Shown here: positions 26,919-33,775 of the stretch, piece after piece
Numbering within the stretch: the stretch's first letter is position 1
How the letters are laid out: each line of letters opens with the position of its first letter
Assembly (NCBI RefSeq): GCF_003289645.1
Contig: NZ_QLYX01000005.1
Span: forward strand, 310,001-374,000
Source: Actinomadura craniellae
GTDB lineage: Bacteria; Actinomycetota; Actinomycetes; Streptosporangiales; Streptosporangiaceae
Reading direction: 5' to 3'
DNA length: 64,000 bases
Program-made: the position numbers and the translations under genes
The notes under the pieces: generated by a model
Database searches by the model: none
Seen by the model: only the letters and a program-made list of their open reading frames with translations
Told to the model about the DNA's origin: nothing

Positions 26919-27042
26919 TGCCGCGCCACGAGAACGGCCGGCGTCTTCCGGACGCGGGCGACCTCCTCGCCGACCGGGACGCGGCGGTGCGCCGCCACCA
27001 CGTCCACAGCCCCACCGCCGGCACCGGGACCGCCAGCACCGT
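26919..27042 (-). pseudogene. Fragment of a NACHT NTPase gene (copy of 41328-41461)
   Basis: This 124-bp stretch, read on the minus strand, matches bases 41328-41461 of the membrane NACHT gene at 119 of 124 aligned positions, with a 10-base gap that breaks the frame. It covers the end of the second membrane helix and the VGEEVARVR...VLVARQ motif. Nothing else of the gene is present. It is a relic of duplication or recombination. Confidence 0.75.
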
Positions 27043-27213
27043 TCATGCGCCGGACGGACGGCTCCGGCCCGCCGCGGCGGAGCGGGCGGGAAGGAGCGGC
27101 CCCCGGCATGGTCGGTGACAGGGCCGATCCACGGCTCGGTGATGAATCTCTGGAAATGGGACGGCCCGGGCGCGGCGGGGTGGCGGCCGCGGCCGGGCCG
27201 GGTCTTTGCAGGT
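27043..27213. other. Intergenic region
   Basis: No supported gene in this stretch between the NACHT fragment and the SGNH terminator. Confidence 0.4.
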
Positions 27214-27252
27214 GTGGGGCCGGCCGACAGGAGTGGGATCGGCCGGCCCCAC
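27214..27252 (-). terminator. Terminator hairpin of the SGNH gene
   Basis: A perfect 14-bp stem (27214-27227 with 27239-27252) and an 11-base loop, 38 bases past the stop of the leftward esterase gene. Confidence 0.75.
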
Positions 27253-27289
27253 GGGCCGGGGAGAAGGGAGTGTCCCCGGGGAGACGGCG

Positions 27290-28063
27290 TCAGGCGGCCG
27301 CCGTCGTGAAGGCCGGAAGGTAGCCGAGGGTGTGGCCCTCGGCGGTGGGGTGGACGTTGGAACCGCTGATCCACTCGTCGCTGGTGCAGATCTCGTGGCC
27401 CGCGAAGGCCGGGCGGGCGTCGGCGAACACGAAGCCCGCGGCCTGGGCCCGGCCGGCGATGATGCCGTTGAGCAGGTCCGAGCCCTGGTTGAGCATGGTG
27501 CGCTTGGCGGAGCTCAGGCCGCCGATGCAGAGACCGCCGTTCTTGTACAGGTAGGGGTAGCCGACCACGACGACCCTGGCCTGCGGGGCGCGGGTGCGGA
27601 TCTGGGCGTACAGGGCGTCGAGCTGCCCGGGCAGTTCGTTCTCGGCGACCTCGCGGGAGTCCGCCAGGGCGCGCTCGCACGCGCTGGTGGTGGAGTACTT
27701 GCAACTGAGCATGACGGACGCGAATCCGGTGTCGTTGCCGCCGATGCTGATGCTCACCAGCTGGGTGGACGCGCTCAGCGCCGAAAGCTGGTTGCGCTGC
27801 ACGTCGGGGACCTGCGCGCCACCGCAGGCGACGAATTTGAAGGACGCCGGGGAATTGGCGGCGGCCCATAGTGCCGGATAGGCGTTTCTGCTTCTAGTGC
27901 AGGCGGTGTCGGAATAGTTTCCGGCGCCGGTTCCGGAGGCGTAGGAGTCGCCCATGGCGACGTATTCGCCGGTCGCCGCGTGTGAGAGGGGGGCGGCGAC
28001 GGTCGTGAGCGCGGTGAGGGCGAATGCTCCCAGCGTCGCGGAGACGACACGAGAGAAGCGCAT
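27290..28063 (-). CDS. Secreted SGNH/GDSL lipase-esterase
   Basis: A 257-residue exported hydrolase. Signal peptide 1-30 (ends LSHAA-TGE). The four SGNH blocks are present: Ser40 in GDSYASG, Gly/GGAQ near 81-84, Asn110 in SIGGNDTGF, and His238 in SNVHPTAEGH. Six cysteines (C55, C80, C121, C129, C179, C226) can make three disulfides, as in the Streptomyces scabies esterase group. It hydrolyses ester bonds of lipids or xenobiotics outside the cell. GGAGG lies 6 bases before the ATG at 28063. Monocistronic. Confidence 0.9.
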   Translation of the reverse strand: MRFSRVVSATLGAFALTALTTVAAPLSHAATGEYVAMGDSYASGTGAGNYSDTACTRSRNAYPALWAAANSPASFKFVACGGAQVPDVQRNQLSALSASTQLVSISIGGNDTGFASVMLSCKYSTTSACERALADSREVAENELPGQLDALYAQIRTRAPQARVVVVGYPYLYKNGGLCIGGLSSAKRTMLNQGSDLLNGIIAGRAQAAGFVFADARPAFAGHEICTSDEWISGSNVHPTAEGHTLGYLPAFTTAAA

Positions 28064-28420
28064 GGGGATCCTCCAACGGGGTGGGCGTGGCGCAAGTATT
28101 ACCGCCGGGTAGGAGGCTGGTGAAGCGCTATGGGCTGGGAGTGGAACCGCGTTGTCGATTCGCGAACGGTGCGACGGCACAATGCGAAAGATGGCATTGT
28201 GCAAAGTAACTATCAATGGCACGGTCCACTGGTCAGGGGAATGGCTGGCCGGTGATCTCGCCCATGGTTCGCCGGTCGTTTTACCGACCGGGGAAGTCGG
28301 TGGGTGAGAACGCCGAAACAGCGGGGGCACCCACCCGCACACCGCCTTTCCGGTGCGGCCGACCGTTCACGGGAGCCGGGTCACCCTTCGGCGGGTCCGT
28401 CCTCTTATGGGGGACTGGAT
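28064..28420. other. Intergenic region with two inverted repeats
   Basis: Holds the promoter side of the SGNH gene with a 9-bp inverted repeat GCACAATGC/GCATTGTGC (28177-28202), placed 114 bases from its start codon and possibly an operator. CCGGTCG/CGACCGG (28272-28291) may terminate the leftward GGCT gene. The lower-GC section around 28080-28215 is the likely promoter. Confidence 0.4.
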
Positions 28421-28987
28421 CTAGTCCGGTGCGGCGGGGCGCTCATCCCGGGCTGGGTAGTCTGTCGCGGCGGGGCGCCCATCCCGGGCTGGGTAGTCTG
28501 CCGCGGCGGGGTGCTCGTCCTGGGCTGGGCAGTCTGCCGCGGTGGGCTCCGGGCGGGCGGCGTCCTGCACGGGGTGGGTGGTGGTTTCCGCCGAGCCGCC
28601 GAGCCGGTCGACGTAGTCGTCCAGGTGTCGCCGGGCGAAGTCCTGGGGTGACCACTCCTCGTCGAGGTGGTCCGCGTCGGGGTCCCACAGGTACGCCGCC
28701 GCGTGCCGGCCGTCGCCGAGACCGATCCGCCGCCGCTCGTATTCGGGGCCCTCGAAGTCGTCCAGCACGCGCTGCTCTCGCACGGTCAGGCCGGTCAGCA
28801 GCAGCCCGCGGGCGATCCCAGCCCCGGGGATCAGGCCGGGGTAGACCCGGCCTGGTAGCGCGACGACCCGCAGGCCGGGCGCTTCGGCGGGGGCGCGGTT
28901 GGGCACCCGGCCCAGCAGCGCCTGGAGCACTTCGGGGAACCGCAGGGTTCCGTACACGAACAGCGGCTCGGACTCGCGCAGCGGCAT
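28421..28987 (-). CDS. Gamma-glutamylcyclotransferase (AIG2)-fold protein
   Basis: A 188-residue protein with the AIG2/GGCT fold: the opening LFVYGTLRFPEVLQALLG (9-26), GLRVVALPGRVYPGLIPG and the catalytic-position glutamate in DFEGPEYERR (about 77-86). The family releases 5-oxoproline from gamma-glutamyl amines or peptides. The C-terminal 50 residues are three 12-residue repeats (PARD-x-RPAA-x-DY) from 36-bp DNA repeats at about 28430-28540. An alternative start at 29017 adds ten residues. Function of the tail unknown. Confidence 0.82.
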   Translation of the reverse strand: MPLRESEPLFVYGTLRFPEVLQALLGRVPNRAPAEAPGLRVVALPGRVYPGLIPGAGIARGLLLTGLTVREQRVLDDFEGPEYERRRIGLGDGRHAAAYLWDPDADHLDEEWSPQDFARRHLDDYVDRLGGSAETTTHPVQDAARPEPTAADCPAQDEHPAAADYPARDGRPAATDYPARDERPAAPD

Positions 28988-29026
28988 GAGGGCACCGTAA
29001 CCGGTGAACGCCCCCATTTTCGTGAC

Positions 29027-29200
29027 ATGCGCGACACCGAACTCCTCGTCGGGGTGGGCGAGGTTCCCCGGGCCGACCTGGCGACCCGGGGTCGCCGGGT
29101 GTTCGGCCCGGCCGGTGACGAGGGCGGGATCCACCACGACGAGTGGTTGTACGCCGAACTCGGGCGCCTGCTCGGTCAGGACATCCCGGCGAGTTTGTAG
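29027..29200 (+). CDS. Small conserved-looking hypothetical protein (57 aa)
   Basis: A short frame with strong actinobacterial codon bias (third positions nearly all G/C) that runs from ATG 29027 to TAG 29200. The product (MRDTELLVGVGEVPRADLAT...) has no recognised domain. It starts just upstream of the divergent GGCT gene and its last 25 bases overlap the end of the convergent methyltransferase gene, which argues for caution. Codon bias in GC-rich DNA can arise by chance. Confidence 0.35.
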   Translation: MRDTELLVGVGEVPRADLATRGRRVFGPAGDEGGIHHDEWLYAELGRLLGQDIPASL

Positions 29201-29694
29201 AGGACCAGGGAACCGGCCACGGCGACGTTGAGGCTGGCACCGGTTCCGATCATGGGGATCTCGACGACCTGGTCGAGCAGGTCGAGGGCCTCGGGCGGGA
29301 TGCCGGTCTGCTCGTGACCCAGCACCATCACCGTCCGGGAACGGGCCATGGGCAGGTCCGCCAGCCGGACGGCGCCCTCCGCCAGTTCGACGCCCAGGAT
29401 CCGGTCGCCGTCGGCGCGCCGGGCGGCCAGCCAGCCGAGGGGGTCACCGGTCCAGTGCACGCAGGCCGGTCGGCGCAGGGTGTTGCCGCGGGCGAGCGCC
29501 TCAGGCACCCAGCTGAAGCGCGGGACCGCGATGCAGGCTCCGACGGCATCGCAGGTGCGCAGCAGCGTTCCGAGGTTGGCGCCGTGCAACGGCCACAGCG
29601 GTGCGGCGAGCAGATGGTCCCAGCAACGGTGGCCGCGACGGCGGCGCTCGGCCCGCAGCTCGCGGGGGGAGCGGACGCGAACCGCCCGACTCAT
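29176..29694 (-). CDS. SpoU/TrmH-family RNA 2'-O-methyltransferase
   Basis: A 172-residue SPOUT methyltransferase domain without the usual N-terminal extension. Motif 1 PLHGANLGTLLRTCDAVG (48-65), motif 2 VMVLGHEQTGIPPEAL (about 118-133) and motif 3 IPMIGTGASLNVAVAGSLVLYK (about 142-163) form the trefoil-knot SAM site. It likely methylates a ribose 2'-OH in tRNA or rRNA; the target is not predictable. ATG 29694 is preceded by GGAGGC. Divergent genes none; ends against the small plus-strand frame. Confidence 0.88.
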   Translation of the reverse strand: MSRAVRVRSPRELRAERRRRGHRCWDHLLAAPLWPLHGANLGTLLRTCDAVGACIAVPRFSWVPEALARGNTLRRPACVHWTGDPLGWLAARRADGDRILGVELAEGAVRLADLPMARSRTVMVLGHEQTGIPPEALDLLDQVVEIPMIGTGASLNVAVAGSLVLYKLAGMS

Positions 29695-29956
29695 GCCTCC
29701 GGGGCCCGGTCGCCCCCTGTCATCTCGTGTTTCATGTGAAACGCCCCTTACGGCGGGCGCGGACCATCGACGGCATCGGCCTCCCAGCATACCGAGCGGG
29801 GACGTCCGCTCTAAGGCGTGTTTCGAAGTGGGCCGGGTGCCGGTGGTCCTGGTTCGCTCGGGCAGGACCCGGCCGCCCTGGCGGGGCGCGCCTTGCAGGT
29901 GACGTGCCGCCGGGGTCGCCCCAGCTCACACCGCTGAGCTGACCAGAGGCCCGCTA

Positions 29957-30102
29957 GTGCGGTGTCCAGCAACGTTTGCGACCTCACCTTGCGGCTTGCC
30001 CGGAACGTGATCGTGGAGGATAGGTGGGGCTGGGCCCACCTATCCTCCACGATCACGTTCCGAGGCAGGGGTGGACCCGGTGAACGTTGCTGGACACCGC
30101 AC
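29957..30102. repeat. 146-bp element with 20-bp terminal inverted repeats and inner 28-bp hairpin
   Basis: Bases 29957-29976 and 30083-30102 are perfect 20-bp inverted repeats. Inside, 30001-30028 and 30035-30062 form a perfect 28-bp stem with a 6-base loop. No protein is encoded. The layout resembles a miniature transposable element or a structured DNA/RNA element; no clear target duplication flanks it. Confidence 0.8.
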
Positions 30103-30127
30103 CACCTGGCACAAGTGCCTGCGCCGG

Positions 30128-30176
30128 TGATCGTTGAGGATGGGTGGGGCTGGGCCCCACCCATCCTCAACGATCA
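30128..30176. repeat. Second hairpin, homologous to the first with compensatory changes
   Basis: A perfect 23-bp stem (30128-30150 with 30154-30176) and a 3-base loop. It aligns with the inner hairpin of the preceding element; where the two differ, both arms have changed so that pairing is kept. It sits 29 bases downstream of the histidine kinase stop and may also serve as its terminator. Confidence 0.8.
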
Positions 30177-30204
30177 TGCGGGCAAGGGGCCGGCGGGGTA
30201 CCGG

Positions 30205-31656
30205 CTACCGGGCCGGGCGTCCGCCGCCCGGGGCCGGACGGGCCTGATCGGGGGCGGGGCCGCCGGGGATGCTGAGGTGCGCGGTGGTGCCGCCGTCCGG
30301 GGGCCGGGCGAGGCGGATGGTGCCTCCGGTGTCGTGGGCCGCGCGGGCGACGATGGACAGCCCGAGGCCGGAACCGGGCAGGCTGCGCGCGGACGGGGAG
30401 CGCCAGAACCGGTCGAACACGTGCGGCAGGTCCTCGTCGGCGATGCCGGGGCCCTGGTCGGTGATGGTGAGTTCCCCGTCGCTGAGGCGGGTGGTGACGG
30501 TGCCGCCGGGCGGGCTGAACTTGATCGCGTTGTCCAGCAGGTTGAGCACCGCGCGCTCCAGTGCGGCGGTGTCGCCGTGGACGTACCAGGGCCGCAGTTG
30601 CTGCTCGAACCGCAGCCCCGGGCCGCGCAGCCGGGCCCGGGCCAGGGCGGTGCGGGTCACCTCGTGCAGCGCGACGGTGTCACCGGGCGGCGGGTCGCCG
30701 GGCGGGGCCAGCTCCAGGAGGTCGTCGACGAGGCTGGTCAGTTCGAGCATCTGCGCCTTGAGGTCGCCGAGCAGTGTTGCGCGGGTGTGCGCGGGCAGAG
30801 ACCGGCCCTCCTGGTCGGCGCGCAACAGCAGGTCGATGTTGCCGCGCAGGCTGGTGAGCGGCGTGCGCAGTTCGTGGCCGGCGTCGATGATGAGCTGCTG
30901 CTGGCGGTCGCGGGCCGCGGCCAGCGCGACCGTCATGGTGTTGAAGGAGCGGCTGAGCCGGGCGATCTCGTCGTCCCCGCTGTCGGGGATGCGGATGCGC
31001 AGGTCCTCGGTGCGGGCGATGTGCTCGACGACCCGGGTGAGCCGGTCGATGGGCCGCAGCGCGGCGCGGCCCAGCAGCAGGCCGATCACGGCGGCGCCGG
31101 TCACGCACAGGCCCGCCAGCGCCGCCAGCAGCAGGGCCAGGCTGTCCAGGGAGCGGTGGAGCTGGTCGAGGGGGACCGCGATCGAGATGGTGACGGGCTC
31201 GGCGGCGCGGCCCGGCGGCGGGTGCAGCGTGCGGGTCAGCACCCGCATGGGGGTGCCGTCAGTGGCGGTCCCGTCGTGCAGCGCCTGCCGGTCCAGGCCG
31301 CGGGCGACGCGCACGTCCCGGCCGGTGACCGTCAGCGCGTGGGGGCCGGCGAGCCAGCAGCCGCGGCCGTCGGCGGTCACCGACTGCGTGGTGTAGCGCA
31401 GCGGCCGCAGCGGCTGCTGGTCGGGAGCGGACCGGCACTCCTCCCAGGCGGGCGGGAGCCCATCGGCGCGGCGGTTGTCGAGCCTGCCCAGCGGTGCCGT
31501 CTGCAACGACCGGTCCACCTGCTGGTACATCTGGGCGCGGGACAGGAACCAGGCGCTGACGGCACACGCCACCACGCCGACCGCCACCGACAGGACGGTG
31601 AGCAGCGCCAGCCGGGACCGGAACGTGGCACCCCGCGTCCGGACACGGCCGGTCAC
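30205..31656 (-). CDS. HAMP sensor histidine kinase
   Basis: A 483-residue kinase: TM1 14-38, extracellular sensor 39-171, TM2 172-196, HAMP 197-250, HisKA with phospho-accepting His261 (DAGHELRTPLTSL), and an ATPase domain at about 360-465 (N box LNLLDNAIKFS, G1 DQGPGI, G2 GSGLGLSI). Sensing is external. It is the last gene of the efflux operon and partner of the response regulator at 32243, from which it is separated by the junction repeat array. The GTG start is overlapped by the stop of the last mini-frame (GTGA), with GGGAG five bases upstream. Confidence 0.93.
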   Translation of the reverse strand: MTGRVRTRGATFRSRLALLTVLSVAVGVVACAVSAWFLSRAQMYQQVDRSLQTAPLGRLDNRRADGLPPAWEECRSAPDQQPLRPLRYTTQSVTADGRGCWLAGPHALTVTGRDVRVARGLDRQALHDGTATDGTPMRVLTRTLHPPPGRAAEPVTISIAVPLDQLHRSLDSLALLLAALAGLCVTGAAVIGLLLGRAALRPIDRLTRVVEHIARTEDLRIRIPDSGDDEIARLSRSFNTMTVALAAARDRQQQLIIDAGHELRTPLTSLRGNIDLLLRADQEGRSLPAHTRATLLGDLKAQMLELTSLVDDLLELAPPGDPPPGDTVALHEVTRTALARARLRGPGLRFEQQLRPWYVHGDTAALERAVLNLLDNAIKFSPPGGTVTTRLSDGELTITDQGPGIADEDLPHVFDRFWRSPSARSLPGSGLGLSIVARAAHDTGGTIRLARPPDGGTTAHLSIPGGPAPDQARPAPGGGRPAR

Positions 31657-32030
31657 GCCCGCTCCCGTTCCCGGAGGGCGTGTCCGGCGCCGTGCGTAGG
31701 GCGGCGGCTGGTCACGCGGGTTCCCGTTCCGGGAGGGCGTGTGTGGCGGCGGCTGGTCACGCGGGTTCTCGTTCCGGGAGGGCGTGTGTGGCGGCGGCTG
31801 GTCACGCGGGTTCTCGTTCCGGGAGGGCGTGTGTGGCGGCGGCTGGTCACGCGGGTTCTCGTTCCGGGAGGGCGTGTGTGGCGGCGGCTGGTCACGCGGG
31901 TTCTCGTTCCGGGAGGGCGTGTGTGGCGGCGGCTGGTCACGCGGGTTCTCGTTCCGGGAGGGCGTGTGTGGCGGCGGCTGGTCACGCGGGTTCTCGTTCC
32001 GGGAGGGCGTGTGTGGCGGCGGCTGGTCAC
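31653..32030 (-). CDS. Mini-frame 4 of the junction relay (125 aa, 15-residue repeats)
   Basis: Starts GTG at 32030 behind AGGAG and runs through seven 45-bp units as VTSRRHTRPPGTRTR repeats, ending TGA at 31653-31655, which overlaps the kinase GTG. The product is highly basic. Whether it is a functional peptide or only carries ribosomes to the kinase start is unknown. Confidence 0.4.
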   Translation of the reverse strand: MTSRRHTRPPGTRTRVTSRRHTRPPGTRTRVTSRRHTRPPGTRTRVTSRRHTRPPGTRTRVTSRRHTRPPGTRTRVTSRRHTRPPGTRTRVTSRRHTRPPGTGTRVTSRRPTHGAGHALRERERA

Positions 32031-32089
32031 GCGGGTTCTCCTGTCGGAAGGGCGTGTCCGGCGCCGTGTGCTCGGAGGTGGCCGGTCAC
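32027..32089 (-). CDS. Mini-frame 3 of the junction relay (20 aa)
   Basis: GTG at 32089 with AGGAG seven bases upstream; TGA 32027-32029 overlaps the next GTG (32030). Confidence 0.35.
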   Translation of the reverse strand: MTGHLRAHGAGHALPTGEPA

Positions 32090-32187
32090 GCGGGTTCTCC
32101 TGCCGGGAGGGTGAGTCCGATGCCGTGAGGGTGGCTGGTCACGCGGGTTCTCGTTCCGGGAGGGCGTGTGTGGCGGCGGCTGGTCAC
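32086..32187 (-). CDS. Mini-frame 2 of the junction relay (33 aa)
   Basis: GTG at 32187 with AGGAG upstream; reads through one junction copy that lacks AGGAG, then stops at TGA 32086-32088, overlapping the next GTG (32089). Confidence 0.35.
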   Translation of the reverse strand: MTSRRHTRPPGTRTRVTSHPHGIGLTLPAGEPA

Positions 32188-32246
32188 GCGGGTTCTCCTG
32201 CCGGAAGGGCGTGTCCGGCGCCGTGTGCTCGGAGGTGGCCGGTCAC
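32184..32246 (-). CDS. Mini-frame 1 of the junction relay (20 aa)
   Basis: GTG at 32246 lies across the response regulator TGA, with GGGAG upstream; TGA 32184-32186 overlaps the next GTG (32187). Confidence 0.35.
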   Translation of the reverse strand: MTGHLRAHGAGHALPAGEPA

Positions 32247-32965
32247 CCGGGCTCCCGTTCCCGTAGGACGTAGCCGACGCCGCGTACGGTGTGGATCAGC
32301 CGGGGGTCGCCCGCGGCCTCGGTCTTGCGCCGCAGGTACATCACGTACACGTGCAGCGAGCTGGTCGGGGGCTCGTAGGTGAACCCCCAGACCTCCTGGA
32401 GGATCAGCTCGCGGCTCAGTACCTGCCGGGGGTGCCGCAGTAGCAGTTCCAGCAGGGAGAACTCGGTGCGGGTCAGCGCCAGCGGGCTGCCCGCGCGGGT
32501 GACCTCCCGGGTGGGGACGTTCATCGTCAGGTCCGCGAACTCCAGCACCTCCTGCGGGGGCCTGGCCGCCGCCATGGCGCGGCGCCGCAGCAGGGCCCGG
32601 ACGCGGGCCAGTAGTTCGTCCAGGTCGAACGGCTTGGCCAGGTAGTCGTCGGCTCCCGCGTCCAGGCCGGTGACGCGGTCGCCGACCATCCCGCGGGCGG
32701 TCAGCATCAGCACCGGGACCGTCGAGCCGGTGGCGCGCAGCCGGCGGCAGGCGGTCAGCCCGTCCATGCCGGGCATCATGACGTCCAGCAGCACCAGGTC
32801 GGGCGCCTCCCGGGCCAGCGCGGCGAGCGCCTGCCGGCCGTCGGCCGCCGTGACGACCTGGTAGCCCTCGTACTCCAGGCCGCCGGCCAGCGTGTTGCGC
32901 ACGGCCGGTTCGTCGTCGACCACCAGGATCCGGGGCGGTGCCGGGCCCGGTGCGGGGGTGCTCAT
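32243..32965 (-). CDS. OmpR-family response regulator
   Basis: A 240-residue two-component regulator: receiver domain 12-125 with acidic pair D17/D18, phospho-accepting Asp61 (LLDVMMPG) and the lysine of YLAKPF near 110; OmpR winged HTH at about 145-238 (ELLLRHPRQVLSRELILQEVWG, HVYVMYLRRKTE). It probably binds the 11-bp-phased half-sites between the divergent efflux genes at 37541-37603 (inference). ATG 32965 gives the normal N terminus. The stop TGA overlaps the first mini-frame of the junction array that leads to the kinase. Confidence 0.93.
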   Translation of the reverse strand: MSTPAPGPAPPRILVVDDEPAVRNTLAGGLEYEGYQVVTAADGRQALAALAREAPDLVLLDVMMPGMDGLTACRRLRATGSTVPVLMLTARGMVGDRVTGLDAGADDYLAKPFDLDELLARVRALLRRRAMAAARPPQEVLEFADLTMNVPTREVTRAGSPLALTRTEFSLLELLLRHPRQVLSRELILQEVWGFTYEPPTSSLHVYVMYLRRKTEAAGDPRLIHTVRGVGYVLREREPG

Positions 32966-33040
32966 GACCGCCAGGTTAGGTGGCCCCTCGGGCGGCCGAT
33001 CCGGGACGGGGCCGCCGGTGACCCGCTCCATCAGCGGTGC

Positions 33041-33769
33041 TCAGCCGGTGGGCCGCGGCGAGCCGCCACCGGCGGGCAGCAGCGGGCGGCACTCGGCCAG
33101 CGCCTTGGCGACCTTGGGGTCGGCGGTCCGCAGCCGGTTCGGCGGGGTGCCCGCGGGGACCTCGGCGCCGTTCTTGGCCATGCAGTCGGCGAACGCGCGC
33201 AGCGCGCTGCCGTTCCGGTCGCTCGGGCTGCGGGCCTCGGGGCGCAGCGAGGCGCAGGCCTGGACGGCTTTCCGCTGCTCGGCCGACAGCGACGGCCGTC
33301 CCCAACCCGCCCCGGGACCGCCGTCCGGCCCGGGGTTCGGGCGTCCGCCGGTTCCGGGACTCGGGCGGCCGTCAGGTCCCGGGTTCGGGCGTCCGTCGGT
33401 TCCGGGGCTCGGGTGGCCACTCAGGCGTCCGTCCGGTCCGGGACTCGGGCGGCCATACGGACGGCCGTCGGTTCCAAGGCTTGGGCGGCCGTCAAGTCCA
33501 GGGCTCGGGCGTCCATCGGGCCCGGGGCTCGGGCCGCCGCGCCGGGGGAGTTCGACGCCCTGCCGTTTCAAGCAGTCCTGGTAGGCGGTGCGGTCGGCGG
33601 CTCGGGGAGCGCCGGGCGGGGTGCCGCCCGCCGTGGCGTTCCCGCCGCCGCAGGCTGCGGAGGCCGCGGCGAGGACCGCGAGCGCCGCCGCGGCCACGCA
33701 GCCGCGGAGGCGGTGCGCTCCGGGCGTGCCGCGCCGGATGGAGGTGGTCATCGCGTTCGTCTCTTCCAT
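33041..33769 (-). CDS. Pro/Gly-rich repeat lipoprotein
   Basis: A 242-residue lipoprotein with lipobox ASAAC (Cys40). The N-terminal mature part has DCLKRQGVELP (about 65-75); the middle (about 78-155) is an array of DGRPSPG/DGRPNPG heptad-like repeats; the C-terminal part holds two cysteines (CASLRPEA and CMAKNGAEVP) in a pattern common to small secreted actinomycete proteins. It is the fifth gene of the efflux operon and likely an envelope sensor or stabiliser for the kinase or pump (inference). The number of repeats may vary between strains. Confidence 0.7.
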   Translation of the reverse strand: MEETNAMTTSIRRGTPGAHRLRGCVAAAALAVLAAASAACGGGNATAGGTPPGAPRAADRTAYQDCLKRQGVELPRRGGPSPGPDGRPSPGLDGRPSLGTDGRPYGRPSPGPDGRLSGHPSPGTDGRPNPGPDGRPSPGTGGRPNPGPDGGPGAGWGRPSLSAEQRKAVQACASLRPEARSPSDRNGSALRAFADCMAKNGAEVPAGTPPNRLRTADPKVAKALAECRPLLPAGGGSPRPTG

Positions 33770-33775
33770 GGCGGG

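Larger units (their letters stand above)
31652..32246 (-). repeat. Array of 13 copies of the response regulator/kinase stop-start junction
   Basis: Copies of GTGACC occur at spacings (from 32246 leftward) of 59, 45, 53, 59, then 45 seven times, then 59. The outer copies are the response regulator stop and the kinase start themselves; 26 bases around these two are identical at all but three positions. The 45-bp unit keeps reading phase; the 59- and 53-bp units bring the TGA into frame. See the mini-frame entries for how they chain. Confidence 0.9.

Noticed and set aside
29957-30102. Insertion sequence
   Set aside because: The 20-bp inverted repeats enclose only 106 bases with no transposase frame and no clear target duplication; at most a non-autonomous element.
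31652-32246. CRISPR array
   Set aside because: Repeats are directly adjacent without unique spacers, unit lengths vary (45, 53, 59), and no cas genes are near.
29962-32382. An 806-codon plus-strand frame covering the hairpins, the kinase complement and the junction array
   Set aside because: It has no ribosome-binding site or domain and runs antisense to two well-supported genes; the 45-bp repeat keeps all frames open.
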